NCBI GenBank assembly: GCA_002418865.1
Contig: DIEY01000041.1
Location: forward strand, 1-43,026
DNA length: 43,026 nucleotides
Source of the DNA: Bacteroidales bacterium UBA5762
Lineage (GTDB): Bacteria; Bacteroidota; Bacteroidia; Bacteroidales; TTA-H9
Reading direction: 5' to 3'
Below, piece by piece: positions 16,291-25,026 of this stretch. Each line of letters opens with the position of its first letter. The first letter of the stretch is position 1. Below the pieces are notes generated by a model, which ran no database searches, was not told the DNA's origin, and worked only from the letters and a program-made list of their open reading frames with translations. The position numbers were made by a program, and so were the translations under genes.

Positions 16291-17037
16291 TTATTTTTTT
16301 CCACCATCTACTCTAATTACCTGACCGTTGATAAATGAAGATTCATTACTAGCCAGAAAAAAATACATATTTGCAACTTCCTGGGGAGTAGCGAGCCGAT
16401 TCATGATGGATAATTCTTCCATCGAAGTCTTTGCTTTGTCTCCCATAGCCGTTGCGAAACCGGTGTTAGTAAGCCCTGGAGCAATTGCATTCACACGAAT
16501 CTTTGATGCTGCCAATTCTTTTGAAAGCACCTTAGTGAAGAGTATCATGGAAGCTTTGGTAGCACCATAAACACTGTTACCGATATCACCATCTATACCT
16601 GCAATAGAAGCAGCATTTAAAATTGAGCTTTCACCATCCTTCACAATAGAGCCAAGGAGGCCTTGTGTAATTTGCAAATGGGCAAAATAGTTCACTTGAA
16701 ACACATTCTTCAAATCACTCATCCTGGTGAATGGAAGAATTGCTAGATGCGGCATACCTGCGTTGTTGATCAGAACATTTATCTTCAACTTAAGTTTCTT
16801 GATTTCTGCAATCCCAGCTTTTATAGTCTCCTCTGCAGATAAGTCAAAGTAGAATGGAAAAATCTCCACATGATGTTCATCCTTCAGAGTAGCGATATAC
16901 TCTACAAACTCTGATGTTTCAACAAGGCTGCAAAGAATAAGTGAAGCCCCTTCAGCAGCAAACTTTTTTGTTATCTCTTTACCTATTCCGCCATCCGCAC
17001 CAGTAATGCAAACTACTTTATTTTCAAATTTCCCCAT
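16291..17037 (-). CDS. SDR-family oxidoreductase (FabG-like)
   Basis: A 248-residue classical short-chain dehydrogenase. The cofactor motif is TGADGGIG (near residue 13), NNAG follows, and the catalytic Ser-Tyr-Lys are in NAASIAGIDGDIG and VYGATKAS; the C-terminus is GQVIRVDGGKK. I prefer ATG 17037, five bases after the KAS III stop, because an upstream alternative at 17052 lies inside that gene. Its likely role is NAD(P)H-dependent 3-ketoacyl-ACP reduction within this cassette. Substrate is inferred from the neighbouring ACP and KAS III genes. Confidence 0.87.
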   Translation of the reverse strand: MGKFENKVVCITGADGGIGKEITKKFAAEGASLILCSLVETSEFVEYIATLKDEHHVEIFPFYFDLSAEETIKAGIAEIKKLKLKINVLINNAGMPHLAILPFTRMSDLKNVFQVNYFAHLQITQGLLGSIVKDGESSILNAASIAGIDGDIGNSVYGATKASMILFTKVLSKELAASKIRVNAIAPGLTNTGFATAMGDKAKTSMEELSIMNRLATPQEVANMYFFLASNESSFINGQVIRVDGGKK

Positions 17038-17041
17038 ATTT

Positions 17042-18097
17042 TTAAATTTCAATTAATGGCAAAACCTCAATTGAGTTTGTTTCTATATAAACAGCTGCCC
17101 AAGAGAGACCTGCACCAAATCCACTCATAAGAATTTTATTACTACCATTCTTTAGTTGCTCTCTAATCTTTGTAACCATTGTCATTGGGATTGTAGCACT
17201 ACTGGTGTTGCCAAATGTTTCGAGACAATATGGCGTTTTTTCCTCTGGGAATTTGAGTTTTTTACGAATCTTCTCATCAATATAGTGATTTGCCTGATGC
17301 AGCAGTAAAAAATCTATGTTATTAACATCAATTTTGAAGTTCTCTATCAAAACGCCGATTGATTTTGGTACTTGAGACATTGTAAAAGCAAAAACTCCCA
17401 TACCATCCATTGTTACATGCGTACGGTTGCGAATGATACCTTCATCATACTTTACCATATTTAAGTCCTCATTGGTGATAGGTTCACGAACTCCGGAAGC
17501 ATGGGCAATGATAGCATTCATCTGTTTACCATCACTCATCAAATTAAAGTACATTGGATTAGCTTGTGGATCATATTCCAATGCTGTTGCAGTGCCTGCA
17601 TCACCATGAATTGGCCAAAGAGTCTTATCCAATGGCGACATAATCTTAGAAGGTGTATCACCAACCAACATCAACGCACGCTTCATATAACCATGTGAGA
17701 GAAGAGAGCCAACTACTGAAAGACCATAACAATAACCAGAACAAGCCATTGGTACGTCAATTGTATAACATGTAGTTGGTAAATTCATCTTCCCTTGGAT
17801 AACTGTTGCTGTATTAGGTTCAATGTAGTCACGCGAAACAGATATATAAATGAGAGCATCAATTGAATCTTTTTCCCATCCCAGTTTCTCTATTAGATGT
17901 TCAGCAGCTTCCATACAATAATCAGATGAAACCCATCCTTCAGGAGCCAAACGACTTTCTCGGACACCGGTAAGCTCAATGGTTTTCTCTGCTTCTCCTT
18001 CAGCAAAACATTCTAATTTATTTACTTGTTTTTTTTGTTTGGGAACTGCCGCAGAAACGCCAATTATCTTGACATTAGGTATTGTAAGAAATGCCAT
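17042..18097 (-). CDS. 3-oxoacyl-ACP synthase III (FabH-like)
   Basis: A 351-residue thiolase-fold enzyme with the KAS III catalytic triad: Cys119 in DVPMACSGYCYGL, His267 in FLLLHQANHYIDEK, Asn297 in ETFGNTSSATIPM. The C-terminus has MSGFGAGLSWAA. KAS III enzymes condense an acyl-CoA or acyl thioester with malonyl-ACP. The position between two SDR genes and two ACP genes points to a dedicated short-chain acyl synthesis pathway in place of bulk fatty-acid initiation. CerJ/ChlB3-like members of this superfamily transfer acyl groups instead of condensing, so that alternative is open. Confidence 0.87.
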   Translation of the reverse strand: MAFLTIPNVKIIGVSAAVPKQKKQVNKLECFAEGEAEKTIELTGVRESRLAPEGWVSSDYCMEAAEHLIEKLGWEKDSIDALIYISVSRDYIEPNTATVIQGKMNLPTTCYTIDVPMACSGYCYGLSVVGSLLSHGYMKRALMLVGDTPSKIMSPLDKTLWPIHGDAGTATALEYDPQANPMYFNLMSDGKQMNAIIAHASGVREPITNEDLNMVKYDEGIIRNRTHVTMDGMGVFAFTMSQVPKSIGVLIENFKIDVNNIDFLLLHQANHYIDEKIRKKLKFPEEKTPYCLETFGNTSSATIPMTMVTKIREQLKNGSNKILMSGFGAGLSWAAVYIETNSIEVLPLIEI

Positions 18098-18109
18098 ATC
18101 TACTTTATT

Positions 18110-18856
18110 TTAAAGTGAGTATCCTCCATCAATCTTTAATGCCGTACCTGTTACCCAGGCAGATGCATCTGAAAGAAGATAAATAATTGCATAGGCAATC
18201 TCTTCAGGATTTCCATATCGCTTTAATGGATAATTAGCCATATCTCTTTGAATATCTTCTTCAGATACTGAGGAATATTCATTTATTTTAGTATTTACCA
18301 TACCGGGATTCACACTATTAACACGAATTCCTTTTTCTGCAAGCTCCTTGGCTGCATTCTTCATAAATCCATCGATAGCACTCTTTGAAACCGAATATAA
18401 CGTATTTCCTATGTCAACAGAGCAAATACCAGATATAGATGAAGTAAATACCATCGAGGCTCCTCTTTTCATTTTTTTTTTCTTTAAGAGGTTTTTTGTC
18501 AGCATAATGGGTACAATAGTATTCACATCCAGAATAGTCTGTAAATCAGTTTTTTTAATAAACGAAATTGGCGTTTTACTACCTATACCAGCATTATTAA
18601 CAATACCATCCAATGGAGGTACCATCTCGGCCAATTTAGTCAGTTGATCCTCATCAGTTAATTCTGCTATTACCTGATTGTGTCCTACTCCCTCCAATTC
18701 ATTAAACGTTTCTTGAAGGCGTTCTACATTTCTACCAGTAATAATGACCGATGCTCCCATCTTAGAACATGCAATAGCAGTAGCTTTTCCTATACCTGAA
18801 GAGGCGCCAGTTACCAATATTATTTTCCCCTCAAGAGTAAAAGGATTGAATGTCAT
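18110..18856 (-). CDS. SDR-family oxidoreductase (FabG-like), second copy
   Basis: A 248-residue SDR with TGASSGIG at residues 16-23, VNNAGIG, the catalytic pair in LYSVSKSAIDG, and the C-terminal GTALKIDGGYSL. It differs clearly from the SDR at 16291-17037, so it is not a recent duplicate and probably has another substrate or stereochemistry. It starts 4 bases after the second ACP stop. A likely role is a second ketoreduction on an ACP-bound acyl chain. Confidence 0.87.
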   Translation of the reverse strand: MTFNPFTLEGKIILVTGASSGIGKATAIACSKMGASVIITGRNVERLQETFNELEGVGHNQVIAELTDEDQLTKLAEMVPPLDGIVNNAGIGSKTPISFIKKTDLQTILDVNTIVPIMLTKNLLKKKKMKRGASMVFTSSISGICSVDIGNTLYSVSKSAIDGFMKNAAKELAEKGIRVNSVNPGMVNTKINEYSSVSEEDIQRDMANYPLKRYGNPEEIAYAIIYLLSDASAWVTGTALKIDGGYSL

Positions 18857-18860
18857 AATC

Positions 18861-19091
18861 TTAAATTTTTGCTTGAGTCAAAATATAAAGCTCATTAATA
18901 GTATTGGCTTTGCGCATCTGTTCTGCACTCAACTGCACATCATACTCTTCATCAATCATCGACATTGTAGATAAAGCTAAGAGTGAAGACCACTCATCTA
19001 GGTCCCGGAAATTTGTTTCAGGAGTTAAAGTACTTGCATCTGTATCATCAAACAGATTGGTGAAGTGATTAAGAAATTCATTGATATCCAT
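18861..19091 (-). CDS. Acyl carrier protein, second copy
   Basis: A 76-residue ACP-like protein. The attachment site is Ser36 in LDEWSSLLAL, where the usual Asp before Ser is replaced by Ser (WSSL instead of DSL); this variant occurs in specialised carriers. It is dissimilar to the ACP at 16037-16267. It is the first gene of the acyl cassette, 33 bases downstream of the PglD-like gene. Confidence 0.85.
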   Translation of the reverse strand: MDINEFLNHFTNLFDDTDASTLTPETNFRDLDEWSSLLALSTMSMIDEEYDVQLSAEQMRKANTINELYILTQAKI

Positions 19092-19124
19092 ATTTCTAAT
19101 TATGTTGTAAACTATAAATCAATA

Positions 19125-19769
19125 TTAATATTTAAACAATTTTGCAGGTGTTCCTATATAGAGGCAATCATCATTAGTATTTTTCATCAAAAGACTACTT
19201 GCACCCAATTTAACGTTGTTACCAATAACTATATTCTGCAGAACGGTTGATTTCACTCCTAACATATTACAGTCACCCATCTTTACACCTCCGGAAATAT
19301 TTACATTAGGCATTACTACATTAAAGTTGCCAAGTGAGGCATCGTGACCAACACCCGCACCAACGTTGAAAAGGTTAAAATTACCTATCTCTACATTACA
19401 GCTGATAGTGCAACCTAAACATACAATGTTACCCTTCCCCATCCGAACATTTGCTCTGTCCATAAACTCAACGTTCGGGTCAATAAGGTTTGGAAATTCC
19501 AAATTAGCATTATCAAATCTATCAAAAATCGTTTTTACTACATTAGGCGCCCCGATTGCGATTACAATTGATAAAGGTGTTCCCCAATTATTCAAATCTG
19601 TAATTCCACCAAGTACTTTACCGTACTCGTTATATGTACCCTGGAGTAGTTCGTTATCATCGAAGAAACCAATATTGTTCCAAACTGGTTCTACATAGTT
19701 AATTCTTTTAATCAGGCAAGCAATCTCACGTCCATAGCCGCCAGCTCCAAAAATAGCAATATCTTTCAT
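19125..19769 (-). CDS. PglD/NeuD-type sugar N-acyltransferase
   Basis: A 214-residue protein with the N-terminal Rossmann-like domain (MKDIAIFGAGGYGREIACLI) and a hexapeptide left-handed beta-helix from about residue 100 (MGKGNIVCLGCTISCNVEIG, LGVKSTVLQNIVIGNNVKLG). The likely catalytic His is in GAGVGHDASLGNF. PglD acetylates the C4 amine of UDP-4-amino sugars using acetyl-CoA. Here the next genes supply ACP-bound acyl groups, so it may transfer a larger acyl chain. That donor choice is inference. Confidence 0.85.
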   Translation of the reverse strand: MKDIAIFGAGGYGREIACLIKRINYVEPVWNNIGFFDDNELLQGTYNEYGKVLGGITDLNNWGTPLSIVIAIGAPNVVKTIFDRFDNANLEFPNLIDPNVEFMDRANVRMGKGNIVCLGCTISCNVEIGNFNLFNVGAGVGHDASLGNFNVVMPNVNISGGVKMGDCNMLGVKSTVLQNIVIGNNVKLGASSLLMKNTNDDCLYIGTPAKLFKY

Positions 19770-19783
19770 CTTTTTTTTAATTA

Positions 19784-20392
19784 CTAATCATTCCCTTTAA
19801 ACGCTCCCATAGTGGTACTAGAATCAGAATTGATACCATCCCTAACAAACACTTTCTGAATCGTTTTCAATAAGATTTTACAATCCAAAGATAGTGAAAC
19901 ATTGTCCACATACCGCACATCATAAGCAAATTTCTGCTCCCAACTAATGGCGTTCCGTCCGTTTACCTGCGCCAATCCGGTTATACCCGGTTGCACTTCG
20001 TGACGACGACGTTGCGTTTCATCATACAACGGGAGATATTGCACCAACAATGGTCTCGGACCGATCAAAGACATATCACCTTTTATCACGTTCAGCAGCT
20101 GTGGAATCTCATCGAGTGAAGTAGAACGTACAAACTTACCCACTTTTGTCAATCTCTGATAATCCGGCAATAAATTTCCGCTGGAATCCCGTTCATCCGT
20201 CATTGTCTTAAACTTGATAACTTTAAATATCCTCTCATTCTTACCCGGGCGTTCCTGAAAAAAGAAAGCCCCTCCTCCTTTGTTCGCAATGGTCAACCAT
20301 AACCACAATAACAGGAAGATAGGGCTGATGATTATAAAGCCTATCAGAGAAAGGAAGAAATCAATTAATCTTTTGAAAAAATGTCGGTACAT
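19784..20392 (-). CDS. Sugar transferase, PglC-like monotopic phosphoglycosyl transferase
   Basis: A 202-residue protein with a single N-terminal hydrophobic re-entrant segment (LIDFFLSLIGFIIISPIFLL) followed by FKVIKFKTM, the Asp-Glu catalytic dyad in RSTSLDEIPQLLNVIKGDMS, LIGPRPLL and RHEVQPGITGLAQVNGRN. It transfers a sugar-1-phosphate from a UDP-sugar to undecaprenyl phosphate at the inner membrane and so sets the first sugar of the repeat unit. PglC-type enzymes prefer bacillosamine-like UDP-sugars, consistent with the neighbouring PglD- and PglE-like genes. Confidence 0.9.
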   Translation of the reverse strand: MYRHFFKRLIDFFLSLIGFIIISPIFLLLWLWLTIANKGGGAFFFQERPGKNERIFKVIKFKTMTDERDSSGNLLPDYQRLTKVGKFVRSTSLDEIPQLLNVIKGDMSLIGPRPLLVQYLPLYDETQRRRHEVQPGITGLAQVNGRNAISWEQKFAYDVRYVDNVSLSLDCKILLKTIQKVFVRDGINSDSSTTMGAFKGND

Positions 20393-20420
20393 TATACTTC
20401 AAACAAAAACAAGTTTACTT

Positions 20421-20801
20421 TTACAAATCAGCTTGTAAAGCTTTCAGTCTTTTGAAAATATCAGATGCTTTTGATAATTGCATTTCAAAATCCATACTTC
20501 TCTCTCCGATAAAGCGATCAAAATCGTCAGGACTCACTGACTGTATATATTGTTCCAAACGATAATGAAAGGCATCCCGAAAATGAAGATCGCGAGAAGC
20601 CATTTTAATACTGGCTTTTTCAATATGGGGAAGCTGAGCAGGATGAGCAGCGAAGACTTTAAAAATCGAATCCACTTCGTGGGGCAACAATTTACGGCCT
20701 GCTTCTTTACTTGCTTTCTCGATTTCATAAGCCAATCCCGCTTCAAAAGATGCGATTAAATCGAGAACTTTCTGTATACATTGTTTCTCTGACATTGTCA
20801 T
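20421..20801 (-). CDS. Hypothetical protein coupled to the HTH gene
   Basis: A 126-residue, mostly helical charged protein of unknown family, with start MTMSEK at 20801 (or 20795). It overlaps the end of the upstream HTH gene by about 59 bases, indicating coupled translation. No membrane segment or recognised motif is visible. It is the last of four genes in an islet unrelated to sugar metabolism. Confidence 0.65.
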   Translation of the reverse strand: MTMSEKQCIQKVLDLIASFEAGLAYEIEKASKEAGRKLLPHEVDSIFKVFAAHPAQLPHIEKASIKMASRDLHFRDAFHYRLEQYIQSVSPDDFDRFIGERSMDFEMQLSKASDIFKRLKALQADL

Positions 20802-21435
20802 TTACGTCAAGTTTTAAGATTTTCTTGTATTCTGTTGCCTTCTCTTTGAAAACATATTCGTAAATTTTATCAGTATAAACAGCGTATTTGTAATTACCCA
20901 TTTCCAAGTAGTTACTTAATGCAGAAGTGAACATTTTTCTGTATTTGTGTTCTTGTATAGCCGATGTGAGGTAATCTGTATCACGTCGATTAATGAATTT
21001 TGTATTTCCACCTGTTCTTTGATTAATGGTATCAATAACGATATCGAGAATTTTACTTCGTAAAAGCCTTGCCTTTTGGCTCTCAACCAACAACATAGCC
21101 AGGTTTAAGAAGGAGCGAAAATTAAAGAGTCCCAGTTGAGTAGTTTTGGTCGCCTTATCAATAAGGTGACCAAATTGTAACTTAAATTCTTTCAGCTGCT
21201 TACCTCTACTTAAAATATAACCATTATGTCTTAGCTCTTCAGAATATTTCTCGAGATAACGATCGATCGTCGAAGTATCCACTTCAAAGAAGTCTGCCAC
21301 CATCTGTTTTGTAAATCGAAACTCACCTTCAAATAGCATACCGGGTAAACCAATATATTCCTGAATACGCTCTAAGGCATACCTGTTATTGAGAATATTT
21401 TGCCTTTCAATATTTGAATTAGTCAGCTTGTCCAT
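20743..21435 (-). CDS. DNA-binding protein with RhuM-like HTH
   Basis: A 230-residue protein. Residues about 41-72 (FTKQMVADFFEVDTSTIDRY then LEKYSEELRHNGY) form a helix-turn-helix like that at the N-terminus of RhuM-family proteins, where a similar KQMAELFGVxxSTI pattern occurs. The rest is helical and unrecognised. Together with the overlapping 126-residue partner it resembles two-gene regulator or toxin-antitoxin arrangements, but I cannot assign a system. Confidence 0.65.
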   Translation of the reverse strand: MDKLTNSNIERQNILNNRYALERIQEYIGLPGMLFEGEFRFTKQMVADFFEVDTSTIDRYLEKYSEELRHNGYILSRGKQLKEFKLQFGHLIDKATKTTQLGLFNFRSFLNLAMLLVESQKARLLRSKILDIVIDTINQRTGGNTKFINRRDTDYLTSAIQEHKYRKMFTSALSNYLEMGNYKYAVYTDKIYEYVFKEKATEYKKILKLDVNDNVRETMYTESSRFNRIF

Positions 21436-21468
21436 TTTTTCGTATTTTGAATCATCTCTCTTCCAAAA

Positions 21469-21696
21469 CTAAATACTTGAAAATTTATTTTGGGAGATCA
21501 CTATTTGTGGAATATATTGAATTAATTTCATTATCACATTGATTCCATTATCTATTAAATTCTCAATCTGAAATTCTCCTCCCTCATATACCACAAAACA
21601 TTTGTTTCTCCTTTCGAGTAAAAGTAAGAACAAATTTTCCAAATCAGCTTTTGTTCTTAAAAAATCATCTCCAGCAATTTCTCTAAGATCCATCAA
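21469..21696 (-). CDS. Small hypothetical protein
   Basis: A 75-residue frame (start MMDLREIAGD, here from 21696 although the open frame extends about 60 bases further up without an ATG). It is acidic and helical, with no recognised family. The upstream part of the frame, GNCVLSDIGEKFYDLMD, reads naturally, so the true start may be non-ATG or the 5' end may be damaged. It lies between the HEPN-motif gene and the HTH gene. Confidence 0.45.
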   Translation of the reverse strand: MMDLREIAGDDFLRTKADLENLFLLLLERRNKCFVVYEGGEFQIENLIDNGINVIMKLIQYIPQIVISQNKFSSI

Positions 21697-21737
21697 ATCA
21701 TAAAACTTTTCTCCTATATCAGATAAAACACAGTTGC

Positions 21738-22589
21738 CTATAGATGTACCAATTTAAAAGGTGGAACACTTACAAAACCAAATTCATCTCTATCTTTATA
21801 ATACATAATAGGGACTTTATTTATCGTTCTTCCATCTCTTGAAGGACGCTCGATTTCAAAAACATTTGAATTTAATTCTGTTGACAGATTTTTTCTTCTA
21901 AATCGCAGAGTGTTATACAAATGATATGATAACAATGCACTATACACAAAACGTTCTGTCCAGTCACTAAAGGTTATAAATTTCATCTCCCAATCCTTTC
22001 GCTTATAATTATCCAAATATATTTTATCATCGGTAAATGCTAAATCATAATGATACTGAGAGTGAGCAAAAGCATTCCTAAGAGAAGAATGATATCCTTT
22101 TTTGATAATATCCGATAAAGATTTATCCTTGTTCACAAGCACCTGACGAATGTTATTCCTGATAAAATCGTGCTTGCACGTGTCTGGTACAGAAACAGTC
22201 CAAGGATATCTCTCTCCGGACTGAGTCTGAGCTAGCCTAAATAGTGTTTTAAGAAAAGATTTTGACTCCCATAAATGTGTGTATATCATCAACTCCAGAT
22301 GTATTCTGTAATCATCCGGATTAATCTTTTCACAATCTCTAAAACTGTAATAAGCGTTCAGAAAATCAGCTAGAAATTTCAATCTATTCTGGTCTGTATA
22401 TCTGTCAATTGTGTAATCAATCAAATAAGGGCTTAATACAGGGTTTCTTAACAATAATCCATGATATTCACCAAATGCAAGAATTAGTATATAATTACTT
22501 AACGAGATAGCCTTAATAGAATCGAAAGACACATTTATACAACTTTCGATTTCTGTATAAATTTTATTATACCTTTTTTCAGTGATCAT
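21738..22589 (-). CDS. Hypothetical protein with a HEPN-type RNxxxH motif
   Basis: A 283-residue protein, not assignable to a known named family. Residues 166-179 read YHSSLRNAFAHSQY, giving the R171-N172-x3-H176 signature of HEPN-superfamily RNases and of HEPN-containing stress or defence proteins. The surrounding sequence is predicted helical, as expected. The C-terminal 60 residues are strand-rich (EIERPSRDGRTINKVPIMYY). The gene is the first of a four-gene islet between the WbuB-type and PglC-type genes. RNase activity is inferred from one motif. Confidence 0.68.
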   Translation of the reverse strand: MITEKRYNKIYTEIESCINVSFDSIKAISLSNYILILAFGEYHGLLLRNPVLSPYLIDYTIDRYTDQNRLKFLADFLNAYYSFRDCEKINPDDYRIHLELMIYTHLWESKSFLKTLFRLAQTQSGERYPWTVSVPDTCKHDFIRNNIRQVLVNKDKSLSDIIKKGYHSSLRNAFAHSQYHYDLAFTDDKIYLDNYKRKDWEMKFITFSDWTERFVYSALLSYHLYNTLRFRRKNLSTELNSNVFEIERPSRDGRTINKVPIMYYKDRDEFGFVSVPPFKLVHL

Positions 22590-22619
22590 ATCATCTATCT
22601 TTGAGGTTGACAGTTTAAA

Positions 22620-23891
22620 TTACTGGTTGATGAATAACTCCTGCTCAAAGTGCCTCAAAATAATTCCATAACCTTTATCTACTGTATAATTATCCTTTAA
22701 ATAATTGTATCCCTTCTCTCCCATTTGCCTCCGTAAAGAAGGATCGGTAGCCAGTTTGTTTACCAACGAATTAAAAGTATCCAGATCACCATTCTCGCAC
22801 CAAAGACCATAGCCGTTCTCTTCAGCGATGGTACCTATATCGGTATTCACATCAGTAGCCATCAGAACTGGCATTTTATATTCGAGATACGATAACAACC
22901 GGGAAGGATAATTGGGAATGGTAAACCGTGGATCCAGGAAGATTAGTCCCACATCACACGACCGCACCAGTTCATCGTATCCCTGTTTTGGCAATACAGA
23001 AAACAGCTGTGCATTATCTGGTTTATTCTCCTCAAACCATTGTGCTATTTTTTCATATTCCGTACCGGAGCCCACGACCAAAAAATATCGATCCTTTTCA
23101 TTCCGATTTGAATCCAGTACGCGCAATAAGAAATCAAGACCCTGTGGTTTTCCAAGATTACCACCATAAATAAAGACGACGGATTCAGCTGGAATACCAA
23201 ATTTTTCTCTGATTTCAGAATAATCGGCTACCAGTGGATCGATTGAAGAGATAACAGTCTGTGACTTGGTATCGGAGGAAAATGATCCGGTTTCCAGCTC
23301 AACTGAATTGGGGCATACTTCTACTCTTTCAGGATGAATCTCAGGATTATGTTTCAACAAGAACTTCACATTCGCCGACGACATACAGCCTATATAATCT
23401 GATAATCGGTACAGCTTTTGTTCCTTCTTCCTGAACAACCGGTATAAGAACCCTGAACTCGACATCATGCCAATATCTACTGCATTCTGTGGAAATATAT
23501 CTTTAAGCAATAAATATGTTTTCGCTCCATCTCTTTTCTTAATCTTGTCGATTATTCGCGTAAGCGTAATGGGTGGGGTTGAATATAGTATAAGATCAAA
23601 TTTAATATCTTTGAAATACTTGTTGATGGCCATTTCAAACTGATATTCCAATAGAAGCGTTCCGATACCTTTTTCAATGAAGTTTGTCTTCTGAATATTC
23701 AGCGTTTTGACTTTTAAGATAGTATGATTATCCTTTTCAATTAAATGTGTATCAGTGCCAAAACGTCGTTCTGTTGGGGAAACAATAGATACCTGATGCC
23801 CCTTGTTGATAAAAAGCCGCAAAAGATCTGTATAGATCCCGCGGCTATTTATGTCGTCGATTTTCGTTACTGTCAAAAACAGAATCTTCAT
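22620..23891 (-). CDS. wbuB: WbuB-family GT4 glycosyltransferase (L-FucNAc transferase candidate)
   Basis: About 423 residues from ATG 23891, one base after the fnlC stop; a longer start at 23909 would overlap fnlC. The N-terminus MKILFLTVTKIDDINSRGIY, then GGNLGKPQGLDFLLRVLD and GLIFLDPRFTIPNYPSRLLS are typical of GT-B WbuB/WbvB-type transferases. In the classical fnlABC-wbuB-wbuC arrangement this enzyme adds L-FucNAc. It lies directly downstream of fnlC here, supporting the same donor. The companion wbuC is present only as remnants elsewhere in the window. Confidence 0.85.
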   Translation of the reverse strand: MKILFLTVTKIDDINSRGIYTDLLRLFINKGHQVSIVSPTERRFGTDTHLIEKDNHTILKVKTLNIQKTNFIEKGIGTLLLEYQFEMAINKYFKDIKFDLILYSTPPITLTRIIDKIKKRDGAKTYLLLKDIFPQNAVDIGMMSSSGFLYRLFRKKEQKLYRLSDYIGCMSSANVKFLLKHNPEIHPERVEVCPNSVELETGSFSSDTKSQTVISSIDPLVADYSEIREKFGIPAESVVFIYGGNLGKPQGLDFLLRVLDSNRNEKDRYFLVVGSGTEYEKIAQWFEENKPDNAQLFSVLPKQGYDELVRSCDVGLIFLDPRFTIPNYPSRLLSYLEYKMPVLMATDVNTDIGTIAEENGYGLWCENGDLDTFNSLVNKLATDPSLRRQMGEKGYNYLKDNYTVDKGYGIILRHFEQELFINQ

Positions 23892-23892
23892 T

Positions 23893-25026
23893 TCATTCAC
23901 TCCACACAACCCGTTTAATATAGTCGGTATAAGAGATGATGATGCGTACCACCTTGTCGCTCACGTTGGGCATGCTGTAATCGGCTACCGGACGGAAATT
24001 GCGTTCAGTACCAATCTCCTGGCATTGAAGCTGCACCAGCCCCTGCATCACCCGTTCCGGGTTCAGCCCCACCATCATTACCGATGCCTCTTCCATTGCT
24101 TCTGGACGTTCGTGCGCTTCGCGGATATTCAGTGCCCTAAAGTTTAATATCGATGACTCTTCCGATATCGTGCCGCTATCCGACAATACCGCATAAGCAT
24201 TCATCTGCAGCTTGTTGTAATCGCTCAATGCCATTGGTTTCATCAGCTGCACGTTCTTGTGAAATGTCACACTCTTTTTCTCGATCATGTTGCGTGTGCG
24301 CGGATGGGTGGATACAATCACCGGATAACCATATTTCTCTGCTATTCCATTTAGTATCTCAACAAGGTTAAAGAAATTCTTCTCCGAAGAAATATTCTCT
24401 TCCCGATGGGCCGATACCACAAAGAACTTCCCTTTCTCCAAATTTAATGTTTCAAGAATATTGGAAGTTTCAATCTTCGGCAGATATTGCATCAACACCT
24501 CATACATCGGGCTACCCGTCTTAATCACCCTATCCGGTCTCAGCCCCTCTGCCAGCAGATACTCCCGTGCAATATCGCTATAGGTCAGGTTGATGTCCGC
24601 CGTATGATCCACAATCTTGCGGTTGCTCTCCTCCGGTACCCGCTGGTCGAAGCAACGGTTACCCGCCTCCATGTGGAAGATGGGAATATGACGTTTCTTT
24701 GCAGCGATGGCGCACAAGCAGGAGTTAGTATCCCCCAGTACAAGAAATGCATCCGGTTGTTCCTTCTGCAATACAGGATCAATATTAATCAGGATCTGTC
24801 CGGCAGTCTCTGTCGCATTCTTGCCGGCCGCATTCAGAAAATGATCTGGTCTTCGCAATCCCAGATCCTCAAAGAACACCTCATTCAATTCGTAATCGTA
24901 ATTCTGACCCGTATGCACCAGCACATGCTCAATCGCTTCCGATGCATCCAGCTTCTGCAATACGCATGCCAGGCGGATAATCTCCGGACGGGTACCCACT
25001 ACCGTCAATACTTTTAACTTCTTCAC
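23893..25026 (-). CDS. fnlC: UDP-N-acetylglucosamine 2-epimerase family, FnlC/WbjD-like
   Basis: A 377-residue enzyme starting with GTG at 25026: KKLKVLTVVGTRPEIIRLAC, HTGQNYDYELNEVFFEDLGL, GDTNSCLCAIAAKK, HMEAGNRCFDQRVPEESNRK and SDSGTISEES are all signatures of the WecB-type UDP-HexNAc 2-epimerase family. In the FnlABC (CapEFG) pathway it converts UDP-L-PneNAc to UDP-L-FucNAc. The 5' end and leader are repeated at 7895-8019. Confidence 0.9.
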   Translation of the reverse strand: MKKLKVLTVVGTRPEIIRLACVLQKLDASEAIEHVLVHTGQNYDYELNEVFFEDLGLRRPDHFLNAAGKNATETAGQILINIDPVLQKEQPDAFLVLGDTNSCLCAIAAKKRHIPIFHMEAGNRCFDQRVPEESNRKIVDHTADINLTYSDIAREYLLAEGLRPDRVIKTGSPMYEVLMQYLPKIETSNILETLNLEKGKFFVVSAHREENISSEKNFFNLVEILNGIAEKYGYPVIVSTHPRTRNMIEKKSVTFHKNVQLMKPMALSDYNKLQMNAYAVLSDSGTISEESSILNFRALNIREAHERPEAMEEASVMMVGLNPERVMQGLVQLQCQEIGTERNFRPVADYSMPNVSDKVVRIIISYTDYIKRVVWSE

